Shown in pieces: positions 6,246 through 12,739 of a stretch of 22,477 nucleotides of DNA. Positions within the stretch are counted from its first letter, which is position 1, and each line of letters starts with the position of its first letter. The notes below the pieces were generated by a model. That model searched no databases and was not told the DNA's origin. It was given only the letters and a program-made list of their open reading frames with translations. The DNA is from a virus, in IMG/VR virus record IMGVR_UViG_3300042470_001131, positions 1 through 22,477 of that record; one strand, written 5' to 3'. The position numbers and the translations under genes were made by a program.

Positions 6246-6739
6246 GCGCGGTGCTTGTCGCGCAGCGTCCGGCAGATGTGCAGCCCGCGCAACACCTGCC
6301 CGACTGGATCACCCAGCCGCTGCCTGGTGAGGTGCAAGCCGCCGGCTCTGTGGTGGCGGTGTACCCCAGCGTCAGGCCCCACGGCAACGGCGGCGCGGCG
6401 CTGCCCGTGCTGCGCGTGGTGCTGAAGCAGCCGCAGCCGCAACAAAAGGCGCCGACCGAATACCGCCGCAGCGGCGTGCTGCTGCACGCCCTCATCTGGC
6501 TGCAGACCGCTGCCACCGCCGAGCAGGCCTCAGCCGACGCCGAAGCGGCCAAGCAGCGCCTGCTGGTGCACGCTCACCAGCGGCACGGCCTGGTGCGCCT
6601 GCACGGCCGCAGCGTCAAGCGGTTCAGCGTGGCAAGCCTGGACTTGTGCCTGGATGCCGCGCGGCTGATGGGCTGCGTGCTGCAGCCGCAGCCGCAACCC
6701 GCGCCTGTGCCGCGCCCGCTGATGGGGGCGGCGCTATGA
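6242..6739 (+). CDS. Phage protein of unknown function (165 aa)
   Basis: Begins MSAVLVAQRPADVQPAQHLPDWI and carries a central alanine-rich helical part (HALIWLQTAATAEQASADAEAAKQ) and a tail rich in Gln-Pro (LQPQPQPAPVPRPL). No domain is recognised. Its ATG overlaps the upstream stop, and its own stop overlaps the next start, so it is embedded in a coupled operon. Glutamine-proline stretches suggest flexible ends. Confidence 0.65.
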   Translation: MSAVLVAQRPADVQPAQHLPDWITQPLPGEVQAAGSVVAVYPSVRPHGNGGAALPVLRVVLKQPQPQQKAPTEYRRSGVLLHALIWLQTAATAEQASADAEAAKQRLLVHAHQRHGLVRLHGRSVKRFSVASLDLCLDAARLMGCVLQPQPQPAPVPRPLMGAAL

Positions 6740-6864
6740 CCTGGGCATCCAGCCCGCCGACTGGCTGCACCTGCGCGACGGCCGCGGCGTGGCTGGAGCG
6801 CTACCAGGAACTGCGCGCCGGGGCGTATGAGCAGGCGCGGCAGGGTGAGGGGGCGGCGGCGTGA
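6736..6864 (+). CDS. Small protein of unknown function (42 aa)
   Basis: A 42-residue frame (MTWASSPPTGCTCATAAAW followed by LERYQELRAGAYEQARQGEGAAA) with overlapping start and stop signals on both sides. It has two cysteines near the N-terminus (GCTC) and a helical C-terminal half. It is supported mainly by its position in an unbroken chain of coupled genes. Confidence 0.5.
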   Translation: MTWASSPPTGCTCATAAAWLERYQELRAGAYEQARQGEGAAA

Positions 6865-7076
6865 GCGCTGGTGACCGCTGGCTGCTGCCCGATGGCCGCG
6901 AGGCCCTGGAGCTGCAAGGCAGCCAGGGCGGCCTGCTGCGCGTGGCGCCCATCGTGGCGAACTGGCCCTTTCCCGCGCCGCCCGAGGTGGCCCAACGCCG
7001 CATGTGCACCCGCCTGCCCAGCCGCTACCTGCGCGGGCAGGTGCCGGCGCCTGAGCTGGAGGACGCGCTGTGGTGA
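6861..7076 (+). CDS. Small protein of unknown function (71 aa)
   Basis: Starts at GTG 6861, overlapping the previous stop (GTGA). Sequence MSAGDRWLLPDGREALELQG, then LLRVAPIVANWPFPAPPEVAQ, then MCTRLPSRYLRGQVP. The pattern suggests a small beta-rich fold. The family is not recognised. The next gene starts 22 bp downstream. Confidence 0.6.
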   Translation: MSAGDRWLLPDGREALELQGSQGGLLRVAPIVANWPFPAPPEVAQRRMCTRLPSRYLRGQVPAPELEDALW

Positions 7077-7098
7077 CGCATGGTCAAGGGGCAAACGC

Positions 7099-7599
7099 AT
7101 GACCCGCAAACGAAGCCGTTACCGCCCCCGCGGCGTCAACCCGCAGGCGCACTTGGTCGCCATGCAGGGTGCGGCACTGCTGAGCCAGGCCGACCGCGAG
7201 CGCTGGGCCCTGCAGCTGCTGCTGGCGCTGGACGACGTGCGCCGCGGCCAGGCCGGCGAGCAGGCGTGGACCGAGATCTTCAACGCGATCAACCTGGCCG
7301 AAAGCTTGGTGCTGCAGCGCGTGGCGCGTGACCCGCAGGGCACCGTGCGCGCCGCGCAGGACGCCTGCGTGGCCATCCTCGAGCGCCAGCGCGCCACCGG
7401 CACCCGCGCCGCCCGCGCCGGCGAACTGGCCGCGCTGCGCGAGCTGCAGGCCGCCTGGGTGGATCTTCTGGATGGCATCACGCACAGCGAGCGCTTTGCG
7501 GCCGAAGAACTGGTGCAGCGCCGCACCGTATCAGCCCAGGCCGGTGGCATGGGCGCCAACGTGGTGGTGATCGAGCCACCGAAGGAGCAAAGAACGTGA
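7099..7599 (+). CDS. Conserved-looking helical phage protein (166 aa)
   Basis: Starts MTRKRSRYRPRGVNPQAHLVAMQGAALL, a basic N-terminus of a kind common in small proteins of Burkholderiales and other betaproteobacterial phages. It continues as an almost all-helical protein (ERWALQLLLALDDVRRGQAGEQAWTEIF and a long alanine- and arginine-rich helix), ending VVVIEPPKEQRT. The function is unknown; the basic start hints at nucleic-acid contact. The longer open frame back to 6871 overlaps the upstream gene and is rejected. AAGGAG within its 3' end serves the next gene. Confidence 0.7.
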   Translation: MTRKRSRYRPRGVNPQAHLVAMQGAALLSQADRERWALQLLLALDDVRRGQAGEQAWTEIFNAINLAESLVLQRVARDPQGTVRAAQDACVAILERQRATGTRAARAGELAALRELQAAWVDLLDGITHSERFAAEELVQRRTVSAQAGGMGANVVVIEPPKEQRT

Positions 7600-8204
7600 A
7601 CCCGCTTGCTGTACAGGTGATGGTCGACATCGAGACCATGGGCACCAGTGTCGATGCCGCCATCTTGAGCATCGGCCTGGTGCGCTTCACCGTGGCCGAT
7701 GGCGTGCTGCCCTACGGCCACGGCCACTGGCATATCGACCTGGCCGACAGCCTGCGCAACGGCGCGCAGGCCGACGGCGAGACGATCAGCTGGTGGCTCA
7801 CCCAGCCCGAGGCTTTGCGGCGTGCGCTGCGCGGCCTGCAGCGGCGGGAAGACGGGCATGGCGGGATGCTGGAGGTTGATGCGCTGAAGACTTTCCACCG
7901 CGCGCTGAGCACCGCCGAATATGGCGCGTTCGACGGCCTGTGGGCCAACGGCATCGACTTCGACCTGGTCATCCTGTCGCGCGCCTTGGCCCGCCACAAG
8001 CTGCCAGTGCCCTGGGCCTACTGGCAGCAGCGCGATTTGCGCACCCTGCGCAAGCTGCTGCCCCACGTGCCCGCGCCCGAGCGCGACGAGGCCGACAAGC
8101 ACAACGCGCTGCGCGACGCCATGCACCAAGCCGCCCACTGCGCCGCCCTGCTGCGCGCCTTGCGCGATGGCTGCGCCCCGCGCGAACAGGAGGCCCAGGC
8201 ATGA
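7596..8204 (+). CDS. DEDDh-family 3'-5' exonuclease
   Basis: Two hundred two residues from a GTG that overlaps the previous stop; AAGGAG (7582-7587) is an ideal Shine-Dalgarno. Motif I is MVDIETMG (Asp and Glu at about 10 and 12), motif II is NGIDFDLVIL near residue 118-127, and motif III is DKHNALRDA near 168-176, giving the D-E-D-D set with the preceding histidine. It resembles phage and bacterial 3'-5' exoribonucleases of the DnaQ/RNase H superfamily (RNase AS or T4 DexA type). It could degrade single-stranded RNA or DNA during recombination or host takeover. The exact substrate cannot be told from sequence. Confidence 0.87.
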   Translation: MNPLAVQVMVDIETMGTSVDAAILSIGLVRFTVADGVLPYGHGHWHIDLADSLRNGAQADGETISWWLTQPEALRRALRGLQRREDGHGGMLEVDALKTFHRALSTAEYGAFDGLWANGIDFDLVILSRALARHKLPVPWAYWQQRDLRTLRKLLPHVPAPERDEADKHNALRDAMHQAAHCAALLRALRDGCAPREQEAQA

Positions 8205-8287
8205 ACAAGATGGACCTGGATCTGTTTTGGGGCATCTGCATCGTGATCGTGTTGACGACGGCGCTGTTTGCGCCGCTGGGGGGGTGA
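8201..8287 (+). CDS. 28-residue single-membrane-segment miniprotein
   Basis: MNKMDLDLFWG followed by ICIVIVLTTALFAPLGG: one transmembrane helix occupies most of the peptide. AGGAGG (8188-8193), 7 nt before the ATG, is a near-perfect ribosome binding site, and the ATG overlaps the exonuclease stop, so translation is very likely. It is too short for ordinary gene calling. The role is unknown; tiny membrane proteins in phage early operons can modulate host membrane processes. Confidence 0.7.
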   Translation: MNKMDLDLFWGICIVIVLTTALFAPLGG

Positions 8288-8289
8288 GC

Positions 8290-8529
8290 ATGAGCGACTT
8301 CGAGGTGATGCCGGCGGGCACCAGCACCGTGCTGCGCCGGGCGCTGCAGCAGCTTGAGCAGGGCTTTGCTGGCCCGTGCGAAGCTGTAGCCTGGCGTTTC
8401 CGCACCATCGGCATCGAGCACGCAGCCTGGCGCCTGACCGACGACGCCGGCCTGATCGCGCAGATGCGCAAGCTCGGCCACTGGGACATCCGCCCCCTGG
8501 GCGAGCTGCCCGCCGAAGGGGGCGCATGA
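8290..8529 (+). CDS. Small phage protein of unknown function (79 aa)
   Basis: Starts MSDFEVMPAGTSTVLRRALQQLE two bases after the miniprotein stop and ends RPLGELPAEGGA, overlapping the next ATG. It has an N-terminal helix and two tryptophans (AWRFR, AAWRL). No family is recognised. Confidence 0.62.
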   Translation: MSDFEVMPAGTSTVLRRALQQLEQGFAGPCEAVAWRFRTIGIEHAAWRLTDDAGLIAQMRKLGHWDIRPLGELPAEGGA

Positions 8530-9107
8530 TGCCGCACGCAACCGGCACCTACCTGGGCGGCATCCGCACGCTGGAAGACCTGCGCCAGCGCTGCGTCATC
8601 GATGCCGAAACCGGCTGCTGGCACTGGCGCCTGAGCTTCAGCCAGGGCTCGCCCCGTGTCCACCTGCAACACCCTGCCGCAGCCGGCGGGCGCATGGGCG
8701 TGGCCATGCGCGGCCGGCGCGCCGCGCTGCTGCTGGCCACCGGGAGCGACCTTCCGCCCGGCCACTTTGCCTTCGCGCGGGCCTGCTGCAAGGCAGACGA
8801 CTGCGTCAACCCCGCCCACAGCCGCGCCGGCACCCGCCAGCAGCACGGCGAATGGCTGCGCAAGACCGGCAAGGTCAAGAACCTCTTGAGCAAGAGCCTG
8901 GCCAGCCGCCGCATGTGGGACCAGCGCGGCCGCAAGGTCACCCCGGCCATGCGCGACGAGATCCTGGCCAGCGACGAACCCAACCAAGCCCTGGCCGACC
9001 GGCTGGGCTTGAGCAAGTTCGTCATCTACCAGGTGCGCAACGGGCGCACCCACGTGGGCGCGCTGCCCGGGGCCAGCGTCTTCAGCTGGAGGCCGCCAGC
9101 ATGCTGA
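8526..9107 (+). CDS. HNH-endonuclease-like protein with C-terminal helix-turn-helix
   Basis: One hundred ninety-three residues. The N-terminal half has CVIDAETGCWHWRLS followed at about residue 80-98 by ARACCKADDCVNPAHS, the cysteine-rich C-x4-C-x-NP-x-H layout of HNH homing-type endonucleases with a bound zinc. The canonical first histidine pair is not evident, so catalysis is uncertain. The C-terminal part (MRDEILASDEPNQALADRLGLSKFVIYQVRNGRTH) is a helix-turn-helix, a common DNA-targeting add-on in phage HNH proteins. It starts with two methionines at an ATGA overlap. It could be a DNA-nicking enzyme or an inactive DNA-binding relative. Confidence 0.72.
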   Translation: MMPHATGTYLGGIRTLEDLRQRCVIDAETGCWHWRLSFSQGSPRVHLQHPAAAGGRMGVAMRGRRAALLLATGSDLPPGHFAFARACCKADDCVNPAHSRAGTRQQHGEWLRKTGKVKNLLSKSLASRRMWDQRGRKVTPAMRDEILASDEPNQALADRLGLSKFVIYQVRNGRTHVGALPGASVFSWRPPAC

Positions 9108-9565
9108 CCGACCCTGAGCTCGCCGACATCATGGGCTGGAGCGTGCGCTTCATGGACAGATCGCCCATCGGTGACCCCGATGGCTTGGCTCAGCGCGTGC
9201 GTCGCGTGGCTCAGGCGGCGGCGCAGGCTGGGCGCGCTGTGTTGCAGGTCACGCCGGCGGCCTGGATCTCAGTCGCCAATGCCATGCCCAAGCCTGGCGT
9301 CAAAGTGCTGGCGTGCTACCGCAACAGGCTCGGGAAGCTGCGGCGTATCCGCGCGCATTGGATCGCCGCGAAGACCGTGGAAGCGAACACCGAGGACTGG
9401 GATCAGTGCTCGGAATATGACGAGGCGACCGACACCTATTACGTCGCCGAGGGCTGGTTTGAGTGCATCGACAACTGGGGCGACTATTCGGCTGTTGCGG
9501 TCAGTGAAGGCGATGTGACGCACTGGATGCCGCTGCCAGAGGCGCCGCAGGAGCCTTACGAATGA
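9101..9565 (+). CDS. DUF551-domain phage protein
   Basis: One hundred fifty-four residues. From about residue 55 the protein reads AWISVANAMPKPGVKVLACYRN and closes with VTHWMPLPEAPQEP, the paired signature of DUF551, a small domain common in phage early proteins with unknown function. The N-terminal 50 residues are helical. Its ATG overlaps the end of the HNH-like gene by 7 bp, and the stop overlaps the next ATG. An acidic middle (EDWDQCSEYDEATDTYY) is notable. Confidence 0.85.
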   Translation: MLTDPELADIMGWSVRFMDRSPIGDPDGLAQRVRRVAQAAAQAGRAVLQVTPAAWISVANAMPKPGVKVLACYRNRLGKLRRIRAHWIAAKTVEANTEDWDQCSEYDEATDTYYVAEGWFECIDNWGDYSAVAVSEGDVTHWMPLPEAPQEPYE

Positions 9566-9921
9566 AGCAGCTGGCCCTGTTCGACCATGCCGCGCCGGCC
9601 AGGCGCAACAAAGCCCAGGTGTCCGTCCTCGAGCGTCTGCATCACGTCCTTCAGCGCCGCGGCATCGACCCCCACTGGCGCCGCAACCCGGGCACCGTGC
9701 GCCGCACCTGGATCTTGCCCTTGTGTGGCCTGGATTGCGGCGACCGGCTGCGCATCGGGCAGCCCCAGCCCGGCGAGCGCGGCCTGCCGGCCCAGGGCGC
9801 CTGGGAGACGCTGTGCGCCTGGCACGTCAATGCGGCCGACCAGTGCCCCGAAGACCGCTACGACTACGCCGGACGGCATGACCCGGGGGTGGATCTGAAG
9901 CCGTGGGGATACGGACGATGA
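9562..9921 (+). CDS. Phage protein of unknown function (119 aa)
   Basis: Starts MKQLALFDHAAPARRNKAQVSVLERLHHVLQRRG, a short peptide followed by a basic helix. A region with three cysteines (ILPLCGLDCGDRL, then ETLCAWHV, with a further CPEDRYDYAG) follows, but the spacing does not match a known zinc finger. It is coupled on both sides by ATGA overlaps. LALFD near an N-terminus can resemble a clamp-binding motif, but that is speculative here. Confidence 0.6.
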   Translation: MKQLALFDHAAPARRNKAQVSVLERLHHVLQRRGIDPHWRRNPGTVRRTWILPLCGLDCGDRLRIGQPQPGERGLPAQGAWETLCAWHVNAADQCPEDRYDYAGRHDPGVDLKPWGYGR

Positions 9922-10283
9922 CCACGCCTGATCCGCTGCTCACAGCCCGCCAGGTGGCCGACCGGCTGGCCATCAGCAAACGGGCGGTCTATGACCTGAC
10001 GTATGCTGGCCGCCTGCCCTGCTTTCGCCTGGGCGCGGGCGAGGGGGCCATGCGCTTCAGCGCCGAAGACGTCGACAACTACCTTGCATCATGTCGATCT
10101 ACTGGTCAAAGGCTGACAAGCGCTGGCGTTTCTCGTTCGACCGCTATCTTGAAGGTCGCCGACACCGACTTACTCGATTGCTTCCGAAGGGCTGGAGTCA
10201 AGCCCAGGCTGACACGTTCGACCGAGCCGAAACAGCGCGGCTCTACGCGCTTGCGGCTGGCGTCGCCCGAGCCGAGCCGCTGA
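9918..10283 (+). CDS. xis: Excisionase-like helix-turn-helix protein
   Basis: Residues 1-60 (LLTARQVADRLAISKRAVYDLTYAGRLPCFRLGAGEGAMRFSAEDVDNYLASCR) are a textbook excisionase/MerR-type winged HTH: ARQVADRLAIS, then the recognition helix, then the wing with R-F-S. By family it bends attachment-site DNA and directs the integrase to excise. The last 60 residues (after about 61) are not conserved-looking and lie in the 193-bp out-of-frame overlap with the integrase gene. The start overlaps the previous stop. Translation of xis through the integrase start may control integrase synthesis. Confidence 0.85.
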   Translation: MTTPDPLLTARQVADRLAISKRAVYDLTYAGRLPCFRLGAGEGAMRFSAEDVDNYLASCRSTGQRLTSAGVSRSTAILKVADTDLLDCFRRAGVKPRLTRSTEPKQRGSTRLRLASPEPSR

Positions 10284-11044
10284 TCGACCAGGCGGTCAAG
10301 CACTACCTGACCGACAAGACCGGCCTCAAGAGCTACAAGAGCGCGGCCGAGCACCTGGGCGCCATCGCCTGGGCCTGGCAGGGCAAGCCCATGATCGACC
10401 TGCCCGATGTGGCGCGCGAAGTGATCGCCGCGTCCGACGCCAGCCCGGCCACCCTGCGCAACCGCTTGGCGCTGCTCAAGGCGGCGTGTCGCTGGGCCTG
10501 GAAACGCCACGGCCTGACCGACACCGACCCCACCGCGCGCATGCTGCTGCCCGTGGTGCGCAATGCCCGCAAGACCTACATCACGCGCAAGGGCATGCTG
10601 CAGGCGTGCCGCGCGTGCGGCAGCTGGCAGGCGCAGATCGCCATCCGCGTGTGCTTCTACACCGGCATGCGCCTGGGCGAGCTGTGGGCCGTGCAGGTGG
10701 TCGACGGCCTGCTGGTGCTGCACGACAGCAAGAACGGCCAGCCGCGCGTCATCCCGCCGCACCCGCGCATCCGCCACCTGCTGAAGTTTCTGCCGCTGAC
10801 CGGCCACAAGCGCGGCATCCAGGCCGCCTGGACCCGCGCCCGCGACAAGGTGGGCCTGGGCGACGTGCGCTTCCATGACCTGCGCCACAGCGCGGCCAGC
10901 GAGATGGCGAACTCTGGCGTGCCGCTGTTCACCGTCGGCCAGGTGCTCGGCCACAAGAGCCCTGCCAGCACGCAGCGTTACGCACACCTGTACGCGGACA
11001 CGCTGGCCGATGCCGTGGCCAAGATCGGCAAACGCCGGGCCTGA
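10091..11044 (+). CDS. int: Tyrosine-recombinase integrase
   Basis: Three hundred seventeen residues. The short N-terminus (MSIYWSKADKRWRFSF) is an arm-binding-type fold, followed by a helical core-binding domain (KSYKSAAEHLGAIAWAWQG). The catalytic domain shows TGMRLGEL (first Arg), HDLRHSAAS (His-x-x-Arg), GHKSPASTQRYAH (His and the Tyr nucleophile). It integrates the phage at a tRNA gene by strand exchange. The 3' end points at the attachment site 33 bp downstream, the same geometry as lambda int and attP. No ribosome binding site is needed if it is coupled to xis; the ATG at 10091 lies inside xis. Confidence 0.95.
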   Translation: MSIYWSKADKRWRFSFDRYLEGRRHRLTRLLPKGWSQAQADTFDRAETARLYALAAGVARAEPLIDQAVKHYLTDKTGLKSYKSAAEHLGAIAWAWQGKPMIDLPDVAREVIAASDASPATLRNRLALLKAACRWAWKRHGLTDTDPTARMLLPVVRNARKTYITRKGMLQACRACGSWQAQIAIRVCFYTGMRLGELWAVQVVDGLLVLHDSKNGQPRVIPPHPRIRHLLKFLPLTGHKRGIQAAWTRARDKVGLGDVRFHDLRHSAASEMANSGVPLFTVGQVLGHKSPASTQRYAHLYADTLADAVAKIGKRRA

Positions 11045-11064
11045 GGGGCAGCGACTGGGAGGAT

Positions 11065-11076
11065 TTCCTCACAGTC
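11065..11076 (+). promoter_or_regulatory. Candidate integrase arm-type site, copy 1
   Basis: TTCCTCACAGTC abuts the tRNA-derived core at 11077. The same 12 bases recur at 11221-11232, 156 bp to the right, beyond the core. Paired direct repeats flanking a core fit arm-type binding sites for a tyrosine recombinase. Confidence 0.5.
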
Positions 11077-11136
11077 TGGCGGAAAGGGAGGGATTCGAAC
11101 CCTCGGTACTGGAGAACCAGTACGCCGGATTTCGAA
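11077..11136 (-). other. attP: Attachment core: 3' part of tRNA-Ser (CGA)
   Basis: On the minus strand the sequence reads anticodon loop TTCGAAA with 3' stem TCCGG, a long variable arm (TACTGG-TTCT-CCAGTA), the T-arm GAGGG-TTCGAAT-CCCTC, acceptor strand CCTTTCC, discriminator G and CCA. This is the 3' 60 nt of a type II tRNA-Ser with anticodon CGA. The 5' half is absent: the bases before the anticodon loop are GGCA rather than the CCGGA stem, and no D-arm or 5' acceptor follows. Such fragments are carried by phages that integrate into tRNA genes. It is not a functional tRNA here. Confidence 0.88.
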
Positions 11137-11220
11137 TGCCATGCACGTGCCGCGCTACGAGGGAAGCGCCCTCGTGAAACAGCGGCAAAAGGGGCGTTTG
11201 GAGGGGGTTGTTGGGCAAGA

Positions 11221-11239
11221 TTCCTCACAGTCCGTGAGG
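11221..11239. promoter_or_regulatory. Candidate arm-type site copy 2 within a small hairpin
   Basis: TTCCTCACAGTC (11221-11232) repeats the sequence next to the core. CCTCAC (11223-11228) and GTGAGG (11234-11239) form a 6-bp stem around AGTCC. It lies between the attachment core and the convergent 99-aa gene, so it could also be a weak bidirectional terminator; there is no T-run. Confidence 0.45.
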
Positions 11240-11247
11240 CTCTTGGC

Positions 11248-11547
11248 CTAACCCTCTTCGGGGCGCCGGAAGTGACGGATGGCGACGTTACTCACCTCGC
11301 CATCCAGCCACGCGATCTGCACAGTGTCTGGCCCGGCCAGCACCCAGCAGCCGGGCGTTTTGGTGGGGCCCTGGATGAACACGGCCAGCTTCGCGGCGCC
11401 CACGCACGGCCCGGGCTGGTCGTGCAGCTCAGCGCGGCGGTCTCCGTCGGTGGCGACGGCGATGACAGCGGCGGCGGCGGGCTGGATGGTCAGGGCGATG
11501 GCCAGCATCAGAAGGACGGCGGCGAGGGCGTGGGCGAGAAGGCGCAT
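11248..11547 (-). CDS. Small secreted protein with two cysteines
   Basis: Ninety-nine residues with a classical signal peptide: MRLLAHALAAVLLMLAIALTIQPAAAA, cleavage probably after an AAA near residue 27. The mature part (about 70 aa) reads VIAVATDGDRRAELHDQPGPCVGAAKLAVF... PGCWVLAG, with two cysteines likely to form a disulfide in the periplasm, then a WLDGEVSNVAIRHF strand. It is the last gene of the lysis region next to the attachment site, the place where lysogenic-conversion genes often sit. The function is unknown. Confidence 0.72.
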   Translation of the reverse strand: MRLLAHALAAVLLMLAIALTIQPAAAAVIAVATDGDRRAELHDQPGPCVGAAKLAVFIQGPTKTPGCWVLAGPDTVQIAWLDGEVSNVAIRHFRRPEEG

Positions 11548-11586
11548 GCTGGGGCTCCTGGGCTGGGCTGGGGGTGGGCGGCGGGG

Positions 11587-12177
11587 TCAGTGCGGCGGGG
11601 CGGCGGCCGGCGGGCGCGGGGTGGTCATCAGCGCGTCGTAGGCGCGCTCGCAGGTGGTGCCGGCGGCGGCGCGGGCGTCTGCGAGCGCTGCCAGCTCTCG
11701 AGCTCGCGCGTCCAGCCGGCTGAGCATGTCGGCGAGCACCAGGCCGGCGTTGCCGGCTGGCGGGCTGCCGGGGGCAGCGGGGGGATGGCCGGGGGCTGTG
11801 TGGCCGGGGGCGGCAGGGGCGTTGCACTGGGCTGCGTAGGCTGCCGCCCATTGGCGCAGGCTGTCAGCAGCAGCGCGAGCGCGGTCAGCGTCAGCGCGGG
11901 CCGCGGCCTGCTGGCGCGCGGCGGCGGCGGCGATGTCGTCATGGGCACTTCTCCAGGCGGTTTCGGTGGCGCGGGCCTGCTCGCTGGCCTGGGCGGCGGC
12001 GGTGGCCAGGGTGGCGCGCTCGGTGGCCCACTGGGCGCGCTCTTCGGCCAGGGTGGCGCGCAGGCGCTGGGCGGTGCGCTCGGCGTCGCGCACGTCCATC
12101 CACAGCGTGACGCTGAGGGCGCCCAGGCCGATGGCGGCGGCGGTGGCCAGGGCGGTGATGGCGCGGTCGATCAGCAT
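11587..12177 (-). CDS. Rz: Inner-membrane spanin subunit (Rz-like)
   Basis: One hundred ninety-six residues from ATG 12177. MLIDRAITALATAAAIGLGALSVTLW is an N-terminal membrane anchor, followed by a long alanine- and arginine-rich coiled coil (about 30-120) and a proline-rich stretch near 125-145. This matches i-spanins, which reach across the periplasm and, with the outer-membrane partner, fuse the membranes in the last step of lysis. The frame is open back to 12300, but that part is proline-rich and precedes the membrane anchor. The Rz1 gene is nested inside in another frame. It follows the endolysin gene by 88 bp. Confidence 0.85.
   Translation of the reverse strand: MLIDRAITALATAAAIGLGALSVTLWMDVRDAERTAQRLRATLAEERAQWATERATLATAAAQASEQARATETAWRSAHDDIAAAAARQQAAARADADRARAAADSLRQWAAAYAAQCNAPAAPGHTAPGHPPAAPGSPPAGNAGLVLADMLSRLDARARELAALADARAAAGTTCERAYDALMTTPRPPAAAPPH
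11628..11942 (-). CDS. Rz1: Outer-membrane spanin lipoprotein nested in Rz (Rz1-like)
   Basis: One hundred four residues from ATG 11942, a different frame inside Rz. After a basic start (RASRPRPALTLTALALLLTAC) there is a lipobox LLTA-C with Cys29 as the lipidated residue. The mature part is proline-rich (TPLPPPATQPPAIPPLPPAARQP), as in known o-spanins. Fully nested Rz1 is a known arrangement (lambda). A GTG two codons upstream (11948) is an alternative start. The frame ends 41 bp before the Rz stop; the last 40 residues may be over-extended relative to typical Rz1. Confidence 0.83.
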   Translation of the reverse strand: MTTSPPPPRASRPRPALTLTALALLLTACANGRQPTQPSATPLPPPATQPPAIPPLPPAARQPATPAWCSPTCSAGWTRELESWQRSQTPAPPPAPPASAPTTR

Positions 12178-12265
12178 GGCGGTGGGGCTGGTGGGGATGG
12201 GCGCGGGGTGGTGTGGATCTGGTGCGGATGTGCTGCGCTTGCGCTGTAGATGTGGCGCTGGTCGC

Positions 12266-12739
12266 TTAGGCGATGCCGGCGCTGTAGCTGACGCGGCCAC
12301 CGGCGAAGTGCGCGGTCAGCACCTGCGCGCGGGGCGTGCCGCGGCCTGGGGGCAGGAAAGAGATGTGCACCCACTGGCCCTCGAAGATCAGCTGGTCGTA
12401 GCGGATCTGCTCGGCGTGGTTGGCGATGTGGCGGGCGATGGCGCGAGGGGAGCCGAAGCGTGGGGCGATGAAGTCGGCGGCGAGGCCCAGGGTGTGCTGG
12501 CTGAAGTCACTGCCGCCGATCGCGGCGTTCAGCGCCGGGCTGCGGTAGCCGCTGGTGATCTGCACCGGCTGCATCAGCAGATCGCGCACGCGCTGCATGG
12601 ACGGGCCGAGCACGTTGCGCAGGTTGGCCAGCACGGCGGCCGGGGGCTCGTTGTCGATGCCGCGGCGCACGGCGGTTTCTGAGCGCAGGAATTCGCTGAG
12701 GCGGAAGTCGGCGCTGACGGGTTGGTCGACGAGGGTCAT
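12266..12739 (-). CDS. M15-family peptidase endolysin
   Basis: One hundred fifty-seven residues. The core has TSGYRSPALNAAIGGSDFSQHTLGLAADF: the zinc ligands His and Asp in H-x6-D, and the third histidine in QWVHISF about 45 residues later. The N-terminal RLSEFLRSETAVRRGI is the usual M15A entry. The enzyme cleaves peptide bonds in the peptidoglycan stem and releases phage at lysis. No signal peptide is visible, so it needs the holin next to it. Its ATG overlaps the holin stop (ATGA). Confidence 0.93.
   Translation of the reverse strand: MTLVDQPVSADFRLSEFLRSETAVRRGIDNEPPAAVLANLRNVLGPSMQRVRDLLMQPVQITSGYRSPALNAAIGGSDFSQHTLGLAADFIAPRFGSPRAIARHIANHAEQIRYDQLIFEGQWVHISFLPPGRGTPRAQVLTAHFAGGRVSYSAGIA

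Noticed and set aside
7119-9053. 644-aa minus-strand frame across the rightward operon
   Set aside because: It opposes several well-supported, coupled plus-strand genes (exonuclease, HNH-like) and has no recognisable domain.
11077-11177. Functional tRNA gene
   Set aside because: The anticodon loop and 3' half are present, but the 5' acceptor strand, D-arm and 5' anticodon stem are missing, so it is only the attachment fragment.
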